From: Alteromonas_F sp964429915
Lineage (GTDB): Bacteria; Pseudomonadota; Gammaproteobacteria; Enterobacterales; Alteromonadaceae
Assembly: GCA_964429915.1 (NCBI GenBank)
Contig: CAYSDZ010000014.1
Span: forward strand, 5,690 to 69,689
Length of the DNA stretch: 64,000 bases
Direction of reading: 5' to 3'
This document shows, in pieces, positions 55,148-63,376 of this stretch; position 1 is the first letter of the stretch; every line of letters begins with the position of its first letter. The position numbers were made by a program, and so were the translations under genes. A model generated the notes under the pieces. The model ran no database searches. It saw only the letters and a list, made by a program, of their open reading frames with translations, and was not told where the DNA came from.

Positions 55148-56152
55148 TTAGCTTGGTCGGGCAAATCGATCATTCAATAAGTTATTTAATATATTGATGT
55201 CGTCAACGGCTATTTGCTTTTGGTTTTTCCATGCATAAGACAAAGGGTGTTGACACAGCACGCCTTTTTGCTCACCAAGCATTATGTTTGTTTCGCCATG
55301 AATTAAACGCTCTACGGCATAAACGCCCAATTTTGTCGCTAACATTCTGTCTTCAGGGGTAGGAGAGCCACCTCGTTGAACGTGCCCTAAGGTTACCTGT
55401 TTGACTTCTAAAGAGAGCGAATCAGCAAGCCGTGTTGATAAATCGTCTAAACCATCCGGCCATACATTTTCTGCCACGACGATAATAAAACTATCATGGC
55501 CTACCGTTTCACTTCGCGTTCTTACTTGATGCACGATATCACGAATACAACTTGCCTCGTTTTGAAAAAGCTCAGGAAGAACAGCGTAATTAGACGCAGA
55601 AGCGACTGCCGCATTAAGGGCTAAAAACCCTGCGTGACGCCCCATAACTTCAACAACAAAAACCCGCTCAAATGCATCAGCCGTATCGCGAACTTTGTCA
55701 ATAGAATCAACGGCAGTTTGTACTGCCGTATAAAATCCGATACTGGCATCAGTTCCGGCAATGTCGTTATCAATTGTACCGGGAATACCGACAATGTTTC
55801 CTTGCCAATACTGGCTCAAATGTTCAGCGCCTCGAAATGATCCGTCACCACCAATAACAACTAATCCCTCTATTTCTTCTTCATTCAAATGTTTTGCTGC
55901 TGTTTTTGCACTATCTTCGGTTTTAAATTCAAGGCATCGACCGCTGTGTAGATACGTACCGCCTCTTTGAATTAAGTTGTGTACTCTTCGAGCGCATAAG
56001 GATACCCAATTGTTTTCCAATAGCCCGTTATAACCATATTTGTAACCAATAACGGTAATGTTAGCGCGCTCGCACGCTAGCACCACCGCCCGCACTGCGG
56101 CATTCATACCGGGCGCATCGCCACCTGAGGTTAGAACAGCAATTTTTCTCAC
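55148..56152 (-). CDS. pfkA: 6-phosphofructokinase (ATP-dependent)
   Basis: 334 residues. Glycolytic enzyme making fructose 1,6-bisphosphate. Nucleotide site LTSGGDAPGMNAAVRA and VIGGDGSFRGAEHL (GGDGS form, indicating ATP rather than pyrophosphate), catalytic GIPGTIDNDIAGTD, and MGRHAGFLAL for substrate binding. C-terminal LGHVQRGGSPTPEDR. Slightly longer than E. coli PfkA (320). Convergent with the LytTR regulator (10 bp apart). Confidence 0.95.
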   Translation of the reverse strand: MRKIAVLTSGGDAPGMNAAVRAVVLACERANITVIGYKYGYNGLLENNWVSLCARRVHNLIQRGGTYLHSGRCLEFKTEDSAKTAAKHLNEEEIEGLVVIGGDGSFRGAEHLSQYWQGNIVGIPGTIDNDIAGTDASIGFYTAVQTAVDSIDKVRDTADAFERVFVVEVMGRHAGFLALNAAVASASNYAVLPELFQNEASCIRDIVHQVRTRSETVGHDSFIIVVAENVWPDGLDDLSTRLADSLSLEVKQVTLGHVQRGGSPTPEDRMLATKLGVYAVERLIHGETNIMLGEQKGVLCQHPLSYAWKNQKQIAVDDINILNNLLNDRFARPS

Positions 56153-56175
56153 TTAGCGTAACCTTAGTTTTTGAG

Positions 56176-56610
56176 TTATTTAATTTTTAACAGTTTATCA
56201 GCACTTAAAAAGCCGCCACCCCAAATAAATACCAGTAAACTAGCACCGCCCCAAATATAGTGTAGGTTTAAAGCTGCTGCTGGCATGTCTGCTAAGCTTA
56301 TCACTGCAATCCAGTTAATAACAAACAACCCTGCGGCACTAAACCGGCTTAACAAACCCAGTGCTAATAAAACAGGAAGTGCAAGCTCGCCTATTGTCGC
56401 CATATACGCTGACAAAGCTGGGCTTAAAATAGGTACTTCATATTCATATTCAAATAGTAGTAAAGTGCTTTCCCAATCGTTAAGTTTAGTCAATCCAGAC
56501 TTGAAAAATACCCAAGCTACATACACTCTGGCGATGAGTAGGGAAGGTGATTGTAAGTAGTCAACATAGCCTGCAATGGTATTATGGAACTGTTTAAGTG
56601 AATGTAGCAT
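56176..56610 (-). CDS. DoxX-family membrane protein of the bufferin operon
   Basis: 144 residues with about four hydrophobic helices. DoxX/TQO-small features: LLIARVYVAWVFFKSGLTKL, then IGELALPVLLALGLLSRFSA and a final membrane segment ending in LKIK. DoxX-like proteins are often last in DUF2282-DUF692-DUF2063 operons, where they are thought to help envelope redox or metal homeostasis. Starts 14 bp after the DUF2063 gene; the ribosome binding site ggaaga is visible. Role inferred from context. Confidence 0.88.
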   Translation of the reverse strand: MLHSLKQFHNTIAGYVDYLQSPSLLIARVYVAWVFFKSGLTKLNDWESTLLLFEYEYEVPILSPALSAYMATIGELALPVLLALGLLSRFSAAGLFVINWIAVISLADMPAAALNLHYIWGGASLLVFIWGGGFLSADKLLKIK

Positions 56611-56624
56611 TCTTTCTTCCTGTT

Positions 56625-57398
56625 TTAATCGTTTTGTTTTACTGCGATGATCAGCAACTTAGCAATTGCGTCGCCTAACCACTGAGAAAAATCAATATTC
56701 AATTCGTTGGCTTTGTCAAAAAGAAAAGCAATACTTTGTCTTTCCTTAACGGCACAAAACAACGCGTACTCACCTCGTGATATAGGTTCAATTTCCGGTT
56801 TAAATTCAGATCGGCTAATTCGAACAAATACATCATTTGGTTCTGATAAAGAAGACCGTAGGTTTGTAATATTTCCTTCATTAAAGTGAGAATATTTATA
56901 CAGTTTTTCGACTGGGAATAGGAATTTTTCTGCATAGAGAGTGGGTGAAAGGACCAACGTGGCGTTTTCAGCCTTATCGGTGCTTAAATGACTAAAAGTG
57001 TCTGCTTGCTGAAATGGATCTTTGGCACGTTGGCTCAAAAAAATCAGTTCATCAAGCCGCGCGCATTCAATGACATAATTCAGAGATCGCACATGTTGTT
57101 CGTTTAAAAAATGACGGACTAGGTTTACAAACTGACTGTTTAGACCCCATTCTCCCCAGTCGTATTCAGTTTTTGCAATACGCTCACAAGCAAGCTTAGT
57201 GATTCTTCTAAAGTTTTCTTCACCGAGTAATTTCATTACTGTTGGAAAAGCAACGGCTAATGCTCTATGTGCGTTTTCTCGCCAGTTGTTTTGATACAAC
57301 TTTAGTCCCTGAGAAGGTATTGAGGACAGTGCGTTTGGAGACAAAATAGCAGATACTAATGACGATTGAAAGTGACCTTCATTATCAAAACTAGACAT
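56625..57398 (-). CDS. bufC: DUF2063 MNIO partner protein (BufC-like)
   Basis: 257 residues. N-terminal DUF2063 domain with YQNNWRENAHRALAVAFPTVMKLLGEENFRR (the RxN...AxxFPxxxxLLG signature) and WGEWGLNSQFVNLVRHF. The C-terminal part (about 130-257) is beta-rich. Proteins of this family recruit the leader peptide and partner with the MNIO enzyme encoded next to them. Only 6 bp separate it from the MNIO gene, consistent with a stoichiometric complex. Confidence 0.88.
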   Translation of the reverse strand: MSSFDNEGHFQSSLVSAILSPNALSSIPSQGLKLYQNNWRENAHRALAVAFPTVMKLLGEENFRRITKLACERIAKTEYDWGEWGLNSQFVNLVRHFLNEQHVRSLNYVIECARLDELIFLSQRAKDPFQQADTFSHLSTDKAENATLVLSPTLYAEKFLFPVEKLYKYSHFNEGNITNLRSSLSEPNDVFVRISRSEFKPEIEPISRGEYALFCAVKERQSIAFLFDKANELNIDFSQWLGDAIAKLLIIAVKQND

Positions 57399-57404
57399 CT
57401 TGTG

Positions 57405-58316
57405 TTAATCCTTGCTCAAGCGTTGCTGAATGGTTCTTGCTCGCTGTGCTAACGAGACCAACTCTTTCCAAGTCGGTAAATCTTGATCCCATTCTATTAA
57501 TGTAGGCTTATTGCCAAATTGTGCAACAACTTTTTCATAGAGTGACCAACAGGGTTCAGATACGCTGCGAGCGTGATCGTCAATCATTATTTCATCCTCC
57601 TTCGCAGGTGTTGTGCCTGCGAGGTGGTATTCACCAATCATATCGGGTGCAAGATAGCACAGTGCATTTAACACTGTGGTTTCGGAATTATTTGTCGGCG
57701 AGTCAAGGTGTTTTCCACTTTGTATTGTCATCGCTTTACTGTTATGAGCATTAACTAATAGATTATTAATGTCTAACAATAGTTTGCAGCCCGTTGTTTT
57801 GCACAAACGCGCTAAGAAATCGAATTCGTCGAATTCTTTTTCTTGCTCAGGAAGGTAGGCTGAGAGGTTTTCTATGAGTAAGGTGCGCTGAAGGGTCGTT
57901 TGAATCATATCTACGTGTTGGCAAAGAATATCTAAAGATGCTTGATTAAAACGCAAAGGCAGTAAGTCACCCGTATGAAACGCTTTACCATGGACTAAAG
58001 CACGGTTAAAACACGCATGGTCAGAGACTAATATGGGATCGAGAGTATCGCACAACTGTTTAAGTTTATTCATTACTGAAAGCGTAGGCGGCAAGGTCGA
58101 CCCTAGCCCAAGCGATGTTGCATGAATCGATACATCATAATGTTGTCGTGCTTGCTGCAATAGATGCTTGGGTGCACCACCTTCAGAGAAAAAATTTTCA
58201 GCGTGAACTTCAACGAAGTCGATGTCAGCAAGATGGTCTAATGCATCAAAATAGTGCTCATGTCGCAAACCTACACCGACCTTTGTTTGTGTCTTGTCCG
58301 TCAATGTTGAACTCAT
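57405..58316 (-). CDS. bufB: MNIO-family (DUF692) oxidative RiPP maturase (BufB-like)
   Basis: 303 residues from ATG 58316, chosen over a longer frame that would run through a terminator and a MITE. TIM-barrel DUF692 motifs with metal ligands: VGLRHEHY, FVEVHAENFF, SIHATSLGLGS, VSDHACF, LIENLSAYL, LLLDINNLLVNA, GEYHLAG, DDHARSVSEPCW and LIEWDQDLP. MNIO enzymes use two or three irons to oxidise Cys in peptides; BufB-type members make thiooxazoles in DUF2282 precursors, which then bind copper. The matching precursor gene lies upstream at 58659-58946. Confidence 0.92.
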   Translation of the reverse strand: MSSTLTDKTQTKVGVGLRHEHYFDALDHLADIDFVEVHAENFFSEGGAPKHLLQQARQHYDVSIHATSLGLGSTLPPTLSVMNKLKQLCDTLDPILVSDHACFNRALVHGKAFHTGDLLPLRFNQASLDILCQHVDMIQTTLQRTLLIENLSAYLPEQEKEFDEFDFLARLCKTTGCKLLLDINNLLVNAHNSKAMTIQSGKHLDSPTNNSETTVLNALCYLAPDMIGEYHLAGTTPAKEDEIMIDDHARSVSEPCWSLYEKVVAQFGNKPTLIEWDQDLPTWKELVSLAQRARTIQQRLSKD

Positions 58317-58336
58317 GGTTATTCTCTTTGCATCAA

Positions 58337-58366
58337 AAACAAAAAACGCCTCGTTAGAGGCGTTTA
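58337..58366 (-). terminator. Terminator/attenuator between bufA and bufB
   Basis: On the minus strand aaacgcctc-taac-gaggcgtttt with a perfect 8-9 bp stem, followed by six T and gttttt. It lies about 20-25 bp before bufB and directly after the MITE. It would limit expression of the modification genes relative to the precursor. Confidence 0.75.
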
Positions 58367-58632
58367 TATATCCGTTCCACCTCAACCTGCTCGTTTCAGA
58401 GCTATCACAGCGTTTTTATGGCAAGGCATACTTGAGAAGGAATGTGGTTAACCTTTCGAACAAGTATAACGCAGTCATAAAAGCGCTGTGAAGCTCCCAA
58501 GGGCGAAGCCTAAAAGGATTTACCCTGCGTCAAATTGTTTCGACATGGAACCACCATGCCTTCTCCAATTTTCCTTGTTTAAATCCTTTTATTCGTTCGC
58601 TGAATCGAGCATGTTGAGATGGAACGGGTATA
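58367..58632. mobile_element. MITE-like palindromic element, copy 2 (266 bp)
   Basis: Ends match copy 1 (left 58367-58393, right 58606-58632) with a few mismatches between its two arms. The interior is near-identical to copy 1 except for 84 additional bp near the left end. That extra segment is itself an inverted repeat (cacagcgtttttatg pairs with cataaaagcgctgtg). No open reading frame. It separates bufA from its likely terminator and bufB. Confidence 0.85.
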
Positions 58633-58658
58633 GATAAAACTTGCAGGATAAAAAGCGT

Positions 58659-58946
58659 TTATTTCGCTTCCATCGCTTTTACTTTTTCTTTTGCTGTGGC
58701 TTTATCAAAACCACCTAACTCTTCACAGAGTCCTGCTGTTACTAATCGCCATTCACCTGGATCGTTGTCAACTTCGGCTTGTCCTGCACAGCTGTGTGTA
58801 CCTTGAATGTTACCGCAGTCATTCTGGCCCGCTAATGACACACCATAGCATTTTTCTTTTTTGCCTTTGGCGGCCTCTACAGGAGCACTCGCGCTTAAAG
58901 AGACGGCCGCTGCTAAAGCTACTGATAATGCAATTGATTTACTCAT
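58659..58946 (-). CDS. bufA: DUF2282 bufferin-type RiPP precursor (BufA-like)
   Basis: 95 residues. A signal peptide (about 1-26, cleavage near VEAA/KG) is followed by four Cys in the DUF2282 spacing: Cys33 (EKCYG), Cys44 (NDC), Cys53 (HSCAG) and Cys74 (GLCEELGG). In characterised bufferins the leader is an N-terminal Sec signal, the inner Cys are oxidatively modified by the MNIO enzyme and the product chelates copper in the periplasm. The ribosome binding site tggaga is 5-6 bp before the ATG. First gene of bufA-bufB-bufC-doxX. Confidence 0.92.
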   Translation of the reverse strand: MSKSIALSVALAAAVSLSASAPVEAAKGKKEKCYGVSLAGQNDCGNIQGTHSCAGQAEVDNDPGEWRLVTAGLCEELGGFDKATAKEKVKAMEAK

Positions 58947-59097
58947 GATTTTCTCCAGATAAAAGTCTATATCGAACCGCTGTCACTCTAACGTTAGCAT
59001 AATTTACACAGGGTTCTAGTTAAAATTAGGTCGCTTTCACAACACTCGTATTAAAAGACCACCGACCTTGTACATTAATTTCATCAACCATTAAAAA

Positions 59098-59391
59098 TTA
59101 ATTTTTTTTCTTGGTATTTTGTTGCTTTGTTTCTCCAATAGCCGCTTGGTCGCCCTTACAAATGGTATCGTAATCGTTTCGATAATAGCGAAGATTCTCG
59201 CATTCTGCTTCAAAACGATTGCGAGCAGCAAGAACCTGTTGCGGATTTTTGGAAGAGGTAATAACCGACTGTAGTTGCTTACATTGTTGATTTTGCTTTT
59301 TTACCTCTAAAATATCTTCACAGGGAAGGGTATGGCTACAACCATAAAGGCTTACAACAAAACTCAAGGTGATTAAATGATGGAATTTCAT
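59098..59391 (-). CDS. Small unrecognised lipoprotein
   Basis: 97 residues from the ATG at 59391 (agagaaaa upstream). Lipobox SLYGC places a lipidated Cys near residue 18. The rest is polar and helical with Cys residues (CEDILEVKKQNQQC, AECENLRYYRNDYDTIC), ending in a Lys/Asn-rich tail. No family recognised. Lies 19 bp after the receiver-TPR gene on the same strand, so probably co-transcribed. Confidence 0.7.
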   Translation of the reverse strand: MKFHHLITLSFVVSLYGCSHTLPCEDILEVKKQNQQCKQLQSVITSSKNPQQVLAARNRFEAECENLRYYRNDYDTICKGDQAAIGETKQQNTKKKN

Positions 59392-59410
59392 GTTTTTCTC
59401 TGTGTTTTTC

Positions 59411-61057
59411 TTATTGAATGTATAGCATAAGATCATCACTCAATGCTTCGAATTTTTTAAGATGCTGACCTGTAAGTGGCATGCCATCAATTATCCTATA
59501 GGCTTTACGACATTCAGCAACATATTTCGGATCAACACGTTTTTGATCAGATTGAGACAATAGTTTCAGCAAACATTGTAGTAAATTGAGTGCGACGCCA
59601 GTATTCACAGGTGCAATTGATTGTGCGTTTTCAAATACGCTTTTAGCTTTGGAAAATTGACCTTGCTGATACAGATCGATGCCTTCTTTGTTTAAGGCTA
59701 CGTAATTGCCCATCGTCTTTTTAGATTCGTTTTTTGCTTGTTCGATGGTGTACACGCTATTAGCGTCTAGCGAATCTTTTACTCGTTCTGCTTGTTTTAT
59801 CAACACTTGTGCTTCTTCAAACTCGCCAATTTTTAACAAAGTATGAATACTGTCGGGGGCATACACCACGGGGTAGGTTTCGTAGCGTTTGGCAATGGTA
59901 AATTGAGAATTGGCGAGCAGTCGCTTTGCTTCGATTAATTTACCGTCAATCGCGTTGATTCGTGCATTCATTAATTCTTCAAATACATTGACATCAAACT
60001 CATCATTCATGCGTGTGAGTGCTTCGTCGAAGCGACTGCGCTGCATTGCCAATAACGCTTCTTGCTGAAAGCTATTCTTGCTCTTTTTTTCAGTGGCGTG
60101 TTCAGCTGCATCTAACAAACTCCGCACATAACCACACCAATGCACTGACGACTGATAAACAGAGCGCTTAGACTGCTCCCAAATAGACAAGCAAGTTTCA
60201 GATGCAAGTTTAAAATCGCCCGAGTCTCTAGCGATACGACACGCTGTAAATTGCCTATCTAAGCTAAAAGGAGATATTTTTAATGCCTCTTGGATCGTAT
60301 TCAGCGCGTCATCAGGTCGGTCTAAAGCTGATTGTGCTTCAGCCAAAATATCGTATGCTTCAACACAAAAGCGATGTTTTTTAATGAGTCCATTCGCGGT
60401 TTGTAACGCATTTTGATACTCATCCAACGCAAGCTGTGTTTTTGCTTTGGCGATTTGTGCCCACATGGCTGATTGTAATTTTTCGTTACTGCTCAGTAAT
60501 TGCATCGCTTGTGCGTGTTGATGAGTGCGCCAGTACAACTCAACTAACACTTGAAGACAGTGATGCTTGTATGGAGATTCTTCTTTCATTAGGGTTTTAG
60601 CAACTTCGATCGCTTGCGCATGCTGCCCCTTGTCGGAGCAAACAAAAATGGGAGACAAGTATTGTCGTTTTAACCAAGCCCGTACAATACGAGATTTAAT
60701 TTGTGCTTGAGAAAAGGGTTTGATTAAAAACTCGTCGGGTCGACGTTCTACTGAGCCTAGTACGATAGGACGGGCAGAGTCTGCGCTAATAAGGATAAAA
60801 GCGGCATGGGGTTTTAACCACTTTTGTACTCTTAATTCTTCGATGAGTTCGAAACCGTTTTTTCGTTTATTTCCTAAATGGAGATCGCTTATAACAATGT
60901 CGTACGCTTTTTTTCGGCAAAGGCTAACGGCTTTTTCTGCATTTTCGCAGGTAGCGATTTCTTTTGCGCCCAAATTGGAGAGCAGACCTTTGAGAATAAT
61001 AAGAAAAGGGCGCTGATCTTCCACGATAAGGATATTTTTATTTTCGAAAGTAAACAC
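59411..61057 (-). CDS. Receiver-TPR response regulator (paralogue C)
   Basis: 548 residues, the same length as the paralogue at 40732. Receiver with VEDQR, phospho-acceptor Asp58 (VISDLHLGNKRKNGFEL) and Lys in EFLIKPFSQ. TPR-like repeats follow (for example EYQNALQTANGLIKKHRF, PDDALNTIQEALKISPFSL) and the C-terminal KEGIDLYQQGQFSKAKSVFENAQSIAP repeat. No output domain. GTG start without an evident ribosome binding site. The cognate kinase is not adjacent. Confidence 0.9.
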   Translation of the reverse strand: MFTFENKNILIVEDQRPFLIILKGLLSNLGAKEIATCENAEKAVSLCRKKAYDIVISDLHLGNKRKNGFELIEELRVQKWLKPHAAFILISADSARPIVLGSVERRPDEFLIKPFSQAQIKSRIVRAWLKRQYLSPIFVCSDKGQHAQAIEVAKTLMKEESPYKHHCLQVLVELYWRTHQHAQAMQLLSSNEKLQSAMWAQIAKAKTQLALDEYQNALQTANGLIKKHRFCVEAYDILAEAQSALDRPDDALNTIQEALKISPFSLDRQFTACRIARDSGDFKLASETCLSIWEQSKRSVYQSSVHWCGYVRSLLDAAEHATEKKSKNSFQQEALLAMQRSRFDEALTRMNDEFDVNVFEELMNARINAIDGKLIEAKRLLANSQFTIAKRYETYPVVYAPDSIHTLLKIGEFEEAQVLIKQAERVKDSLDANSVYTIEQAKNESKKTMGNYVALNKEGIDLYQQGQFSKAKSVFENAQSIAPVNTGVALNLLQCLLKLLSQSDQKRVDPKYVAECRKAYRIIDGMPLTGQHLKKFEALSDDLMLYIQ

Positions 61058-61178
61058 CAGTATGACTGTAATTCAATGCAACTCTGCTTAAAGCTTGAGA
61101 TAAAAGTAGTTATTTCTCAAGTTTTTAGGCACAGCTGACGATATTTTTATTACTTGACATTACTCGCTCTTACTTTTT

Positions 61179-61694
61179 ATGGAAGCCGGCACAGATTCAC
61201 ATTCTTTTATCAGTAATGAGAACGCTCGAAATCGAGTTGCGTTTGAATTAAAGGGAACGCTTGCCAAAAGCACTCAAGAAGCGACACTGTTTGCTTTGTA
61301 TTTGGCTATGCACAGCGAGTTAGAGCCGCATACTGTTTCAATTGAAAACCTTGATTCTTGTCAGTCTGAAGGCAAAGTCAAAGAGCCTTGCTTTTATCGA
61401 CGGGCTGCATTGTCATTAAGTAAAGAGGCAGAATGGTCTTGTGATGTTCAAAGCCAGTTAAGGCATAAAAAAGAATATCAATCTGCTTGGTTACAGGAAT
61501 GCCTGCATCCTAGCCCCATTCATTACCGCAATAACAAGAATTATATTGATGACGCCGTAATACAAAATATGTCATTGGCGGGGCAGTGGCGTATGAGGCA
61601 GTCTTCAGAAAAACAAGCTAGCCAAAGGTATGAGCTTGCTACCGATGCTACACTTCTGGCTGACATTGTTGGGCCTGCTCAATCTATGCTATAG
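61179..61694 (+). CDS. Conserved hypothetical protein upstream of trhO
   Basis: 171 residues, no signal peptide or membrane helix, Ser/Gln/Glu-rich. I do not recognise it with confidence; it may be of the VC2046/SO_2500 type seen next to trhO-like genes in Vibrio and Shewanella. Notable segments are RVAFELKGTLAKSTQEATLFALYLAMHS and EYQSAWLQECLHPSPIHYRN. No ribosome binding site precedes the ATG at 61179. The promoter of trhO overlaps its last codons. Confidence 0.6.
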   Translation: MEAGTDSHSFISNENARNRVAFELKGTLAKSTQEATLFALYLAMHSELEPHTVSIENLDSCQSEGKVKEPCFYRRAALSLSKEAEWSCDVQSQLRHKKEYQSAWLQECLHPSPIHYRNNKNYIDDAVIQNMSLAGQWRMRQSSEKQASQRYELATDATLLADIVGPAQSML

Positions 61695-61695
61695 T
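61666..61695 (+). promoter_or_regulatory. Probable sigma-70 promoter of trhO
   Basis: TTGTTG (61666-61671) and an extended -10 TGcTATAGT (TATAGT 61690-61695), spacer 18 bp, followed by a GC-rich discriminator (ccgcgccgc). It overlaps the stop codon of the preceding gene and gives a leader of about 47 nt. Confidence 0.55.
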
Positions 61696-61748
61696 CCGCG
61701 CCGCATTTTTGCTCTGGTTTTACGTTCCAATTCGCAAAGGTAAAAGTA

Positions 61749-62738
61749 ATGAATAAAACAATTGTTTGTGCGATGTACAAATTTGTCGCGCTTGAAAATT
61801 ATCAGGAAATGCGTACACCGCTTCACGAAGTCATGCGCAGTAATAACATCAAAGGCACCTTGTTACTTGCTCAAGAAGGCATTAATGGTACGGTGTCAGG
61901 GTCTCGGGAAGGCATTGATAACTTAGTTAACTGGTTGAATGCTGACGCTCGCATTAACCCTATTTCGTGTAAAGAATCATTACACGAAGACCAGCCTTTT
62001 TATCGCACAAAAGTAAAATTAAAAAACGAAATTGTTACTATGGGCGTTGAGGGAATTGATCCACGACAAACGGTGGGTACCTACGTTAAGCCGTCGCAGT
62101 GGAATGCACTGATTAGTGACCCAGACGTTACCGTAATTGATACAAGAAACGATTACGAAATAGAAATTGGTACTTTCGAGCATGCTATTAACCCACACAC
62201 TGAAACGTTCAGAGAGTTTCCCGATTACGTAAAAACCGAACTAGATCCCAAAACGCATAAAAAAGTAGCCATGTTTTGCACAGGGGGTATTCGCTGTGAA
62301 AAATCAACCGCATACTTAAAAGAGCAGGGCTTTGAAGAGGTATATCACCTCGAAGGCGGAATACTTAAGTACTTGGAAGACGTACCAAAAGAACAAAGCC
62401 TGTGGAAAGGCGATTGTTTTGTTTTCGATAATCGTGTTGCCGTTAATCACGATTTAGAAAAAAGCCATTACGATCAGTGCTATGCTTGTCGCTTGCCAAT
62501 AACCAACGAAGATAAAAAGTCGCCACAGTACGAAGCAGGAGTAAGCTGCCCACACTGTTTTGGTAAGCATTCTGACGATCAACTTGCCCGTTTTCGCGAA
62601 CGGGAAAAGCAAGTGCAATTAGCAAAAGAAAGAAATGAAGCGCACGTGGGCAGTGAAGCACATGATCTCACAGTCGAAAGGCGTGCAAATAAAGCTCAGG
62701 CACAAAGAGAACGAGCATTAGCCGCTAAACAGAGATAG
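61749..62738 (+). CDS. trhO: tRNA uridine(34) hydroxylase TrhO
   Basis: 329 residues. N-terminal acylphosphatase-like domain (GTLLLAQEGINGTVSG), then a rhodanese domain with catalytic Cys in MFCTGGIRCEKSTAYLKEQGF, and a C-terminal Cys-rich segment (CYACRLPI, CPHCFGKH) before a charged tail. It hydroxylates U34 of tRNAs on the way to cmo5U, the modification completed by CmoM, whose gene is also in this window at 38455. Formerly YceA. Confidence 0.95.
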   Translation: MNKTIVCAMYKFVALENYQEMRTPLHEVMRSNNIKGTLLLAQEGINGTVSGSREGIDNLVNWLNADARINPISCKESLHEDQPFYRTKVKLKNEIVTMGVEGIDPRQTVGTYVKPSQWNALISDPDVTVIDTRNDYEIEIGTFEHAINPHTETFREFPDYVKTELDPKTHKKVAMFCTGGIRCEKSTAYLKEQGFEEVYHLEGGILKYLEDVPKEQSLWKGDCFVFDNRVAVNHDLEKSHYDQCYACRLPITNEDKKSPQYEAGVSCPHCFGKHSDDQLARFREREKQVQLAKERNEAHVGSEAHDLTVERRANKAQAQRERALAAKQR

Positions 62739-62794
62739 ACAGTGGCGAATTGGCTAGGTACACTCATTACTTTGATAACCCAAGAGATTTAACC

Positions 62795-63037
62795 ATGGAC
62801 ACTCAATTATCAGATGAAAAAATTGGCGAAATACGCAGCGATTTTGCTTTTTTCGATAAAGACGGCAATGGTCAAATAGATTTATCTGAATTTATAGAAT
62901 TATTAACCGTTCTTTCACCAAAAACCAAGGTGCGTTCTGTGGAAGAGGGATTCAAAATGATTGATAACAACGATGATGGTTTTATCGATTTTGAAGAATT
63001 CCTCACTTGGTGGCAGGAAGGCTGGTGGGAGTATTAA
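62795..63037 (+). CDS. EF-hand calcium-binding protein
   Basis: 80 residues from ATG 62795 (aagag upstream; an earlier TTG adds an unconserved tail). Two canonical EF-hand loops: DKDGNGQIDLSE (about residues 21-32) and DNNDDGFIDFEE (about 57-68). No signal peptide, so cytosolic. Small calmodulin-like bacterial protein; target unknown. It begins 56 bp after trhO and is probably in the same transcript. Confidence 0.85.
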   Translation: MDTQLSDEKIGEIRSDFAFFDKDGNGQIDLSEFIELLTVLSPKTKVRSVEEGFKMIDNNDDGFIDFEEFLTWWQEGWWEY

Positions 63038-63376
63038 AAACGTCTTCCCTTATTTCCACTCATTTTTTAAGCTCTGTGGACTATTAAGCTAGCAAGCGTT
63101 ACTTTTGCGCTTGCTGGTTGTTTCAAAAAGATATTATTCATTACAAATCAATATACGTTAAAAAGTTAAGACACATTTTTTAGACGCAAGTTTTCAATTC
63201 GTTCGCACCTTTTCCATTTAAGTTAATACCGAACCACTCAATAATTTGCTTATTTTTTATTCATTTTTGGTTGTGTTTTTATTAGCCAAGATCTACGCTT
63301 TGTTAGCATTTTGTTAATTAAATGCAACAGCACAGGCAGTGGTAGTGTTGTTTATTCTAGGACAATGGAGCGCTAA
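63038..63376. other. Gene-free region before the cellulase gene
   Basis: 339 bp, AT-rich. A stem agcaagcg/cgcttgct with a 9-base loop (63091-63115) follows the EF-hand gene but lacks a T-run. The rest must contain the cellulase promoter; no convincing -35/-10 or operator was identified. Confidence 0.5.

Larger units (their letters stand above)
58317..58658. other. Intergenic region between bufA and bufB
   Basis: 342 bp. In the minus-strand direction it holds 26 bp after the bufA stop, the 266-bp MITE-like element (58632-58367), an intrinsic terminator hairpin (58366-58337) and the bufB ribosome binding region (aaagaga). No gene. Confidence 0.75.

Noticed and set aside
58317..58385. Longer MNIO gene starting at 58385
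   Set aside because: The extension runs through the terminator stem and into the MITE; the ATG at 58316 has its own ribosome binding site and fits the family N-terminus.
59392..59439. N-terminal extension of the small lipoprotein
   Set aside because: Would overlap the receiver-TPR gene and put 16 residues before a clear lipoprotein signal.
61154..61182. Sigma-70 promoter before the 171-residue unknown gene
   Set aside because: A perfect TTGACA is present, but no -10 element at proper spacing, and it would start inside the gene.
63091..63115. Terminator after the EF-hand gene
   Set aside because: Stem of 8 bp with a 9-base loop but no following T-run, so not called.
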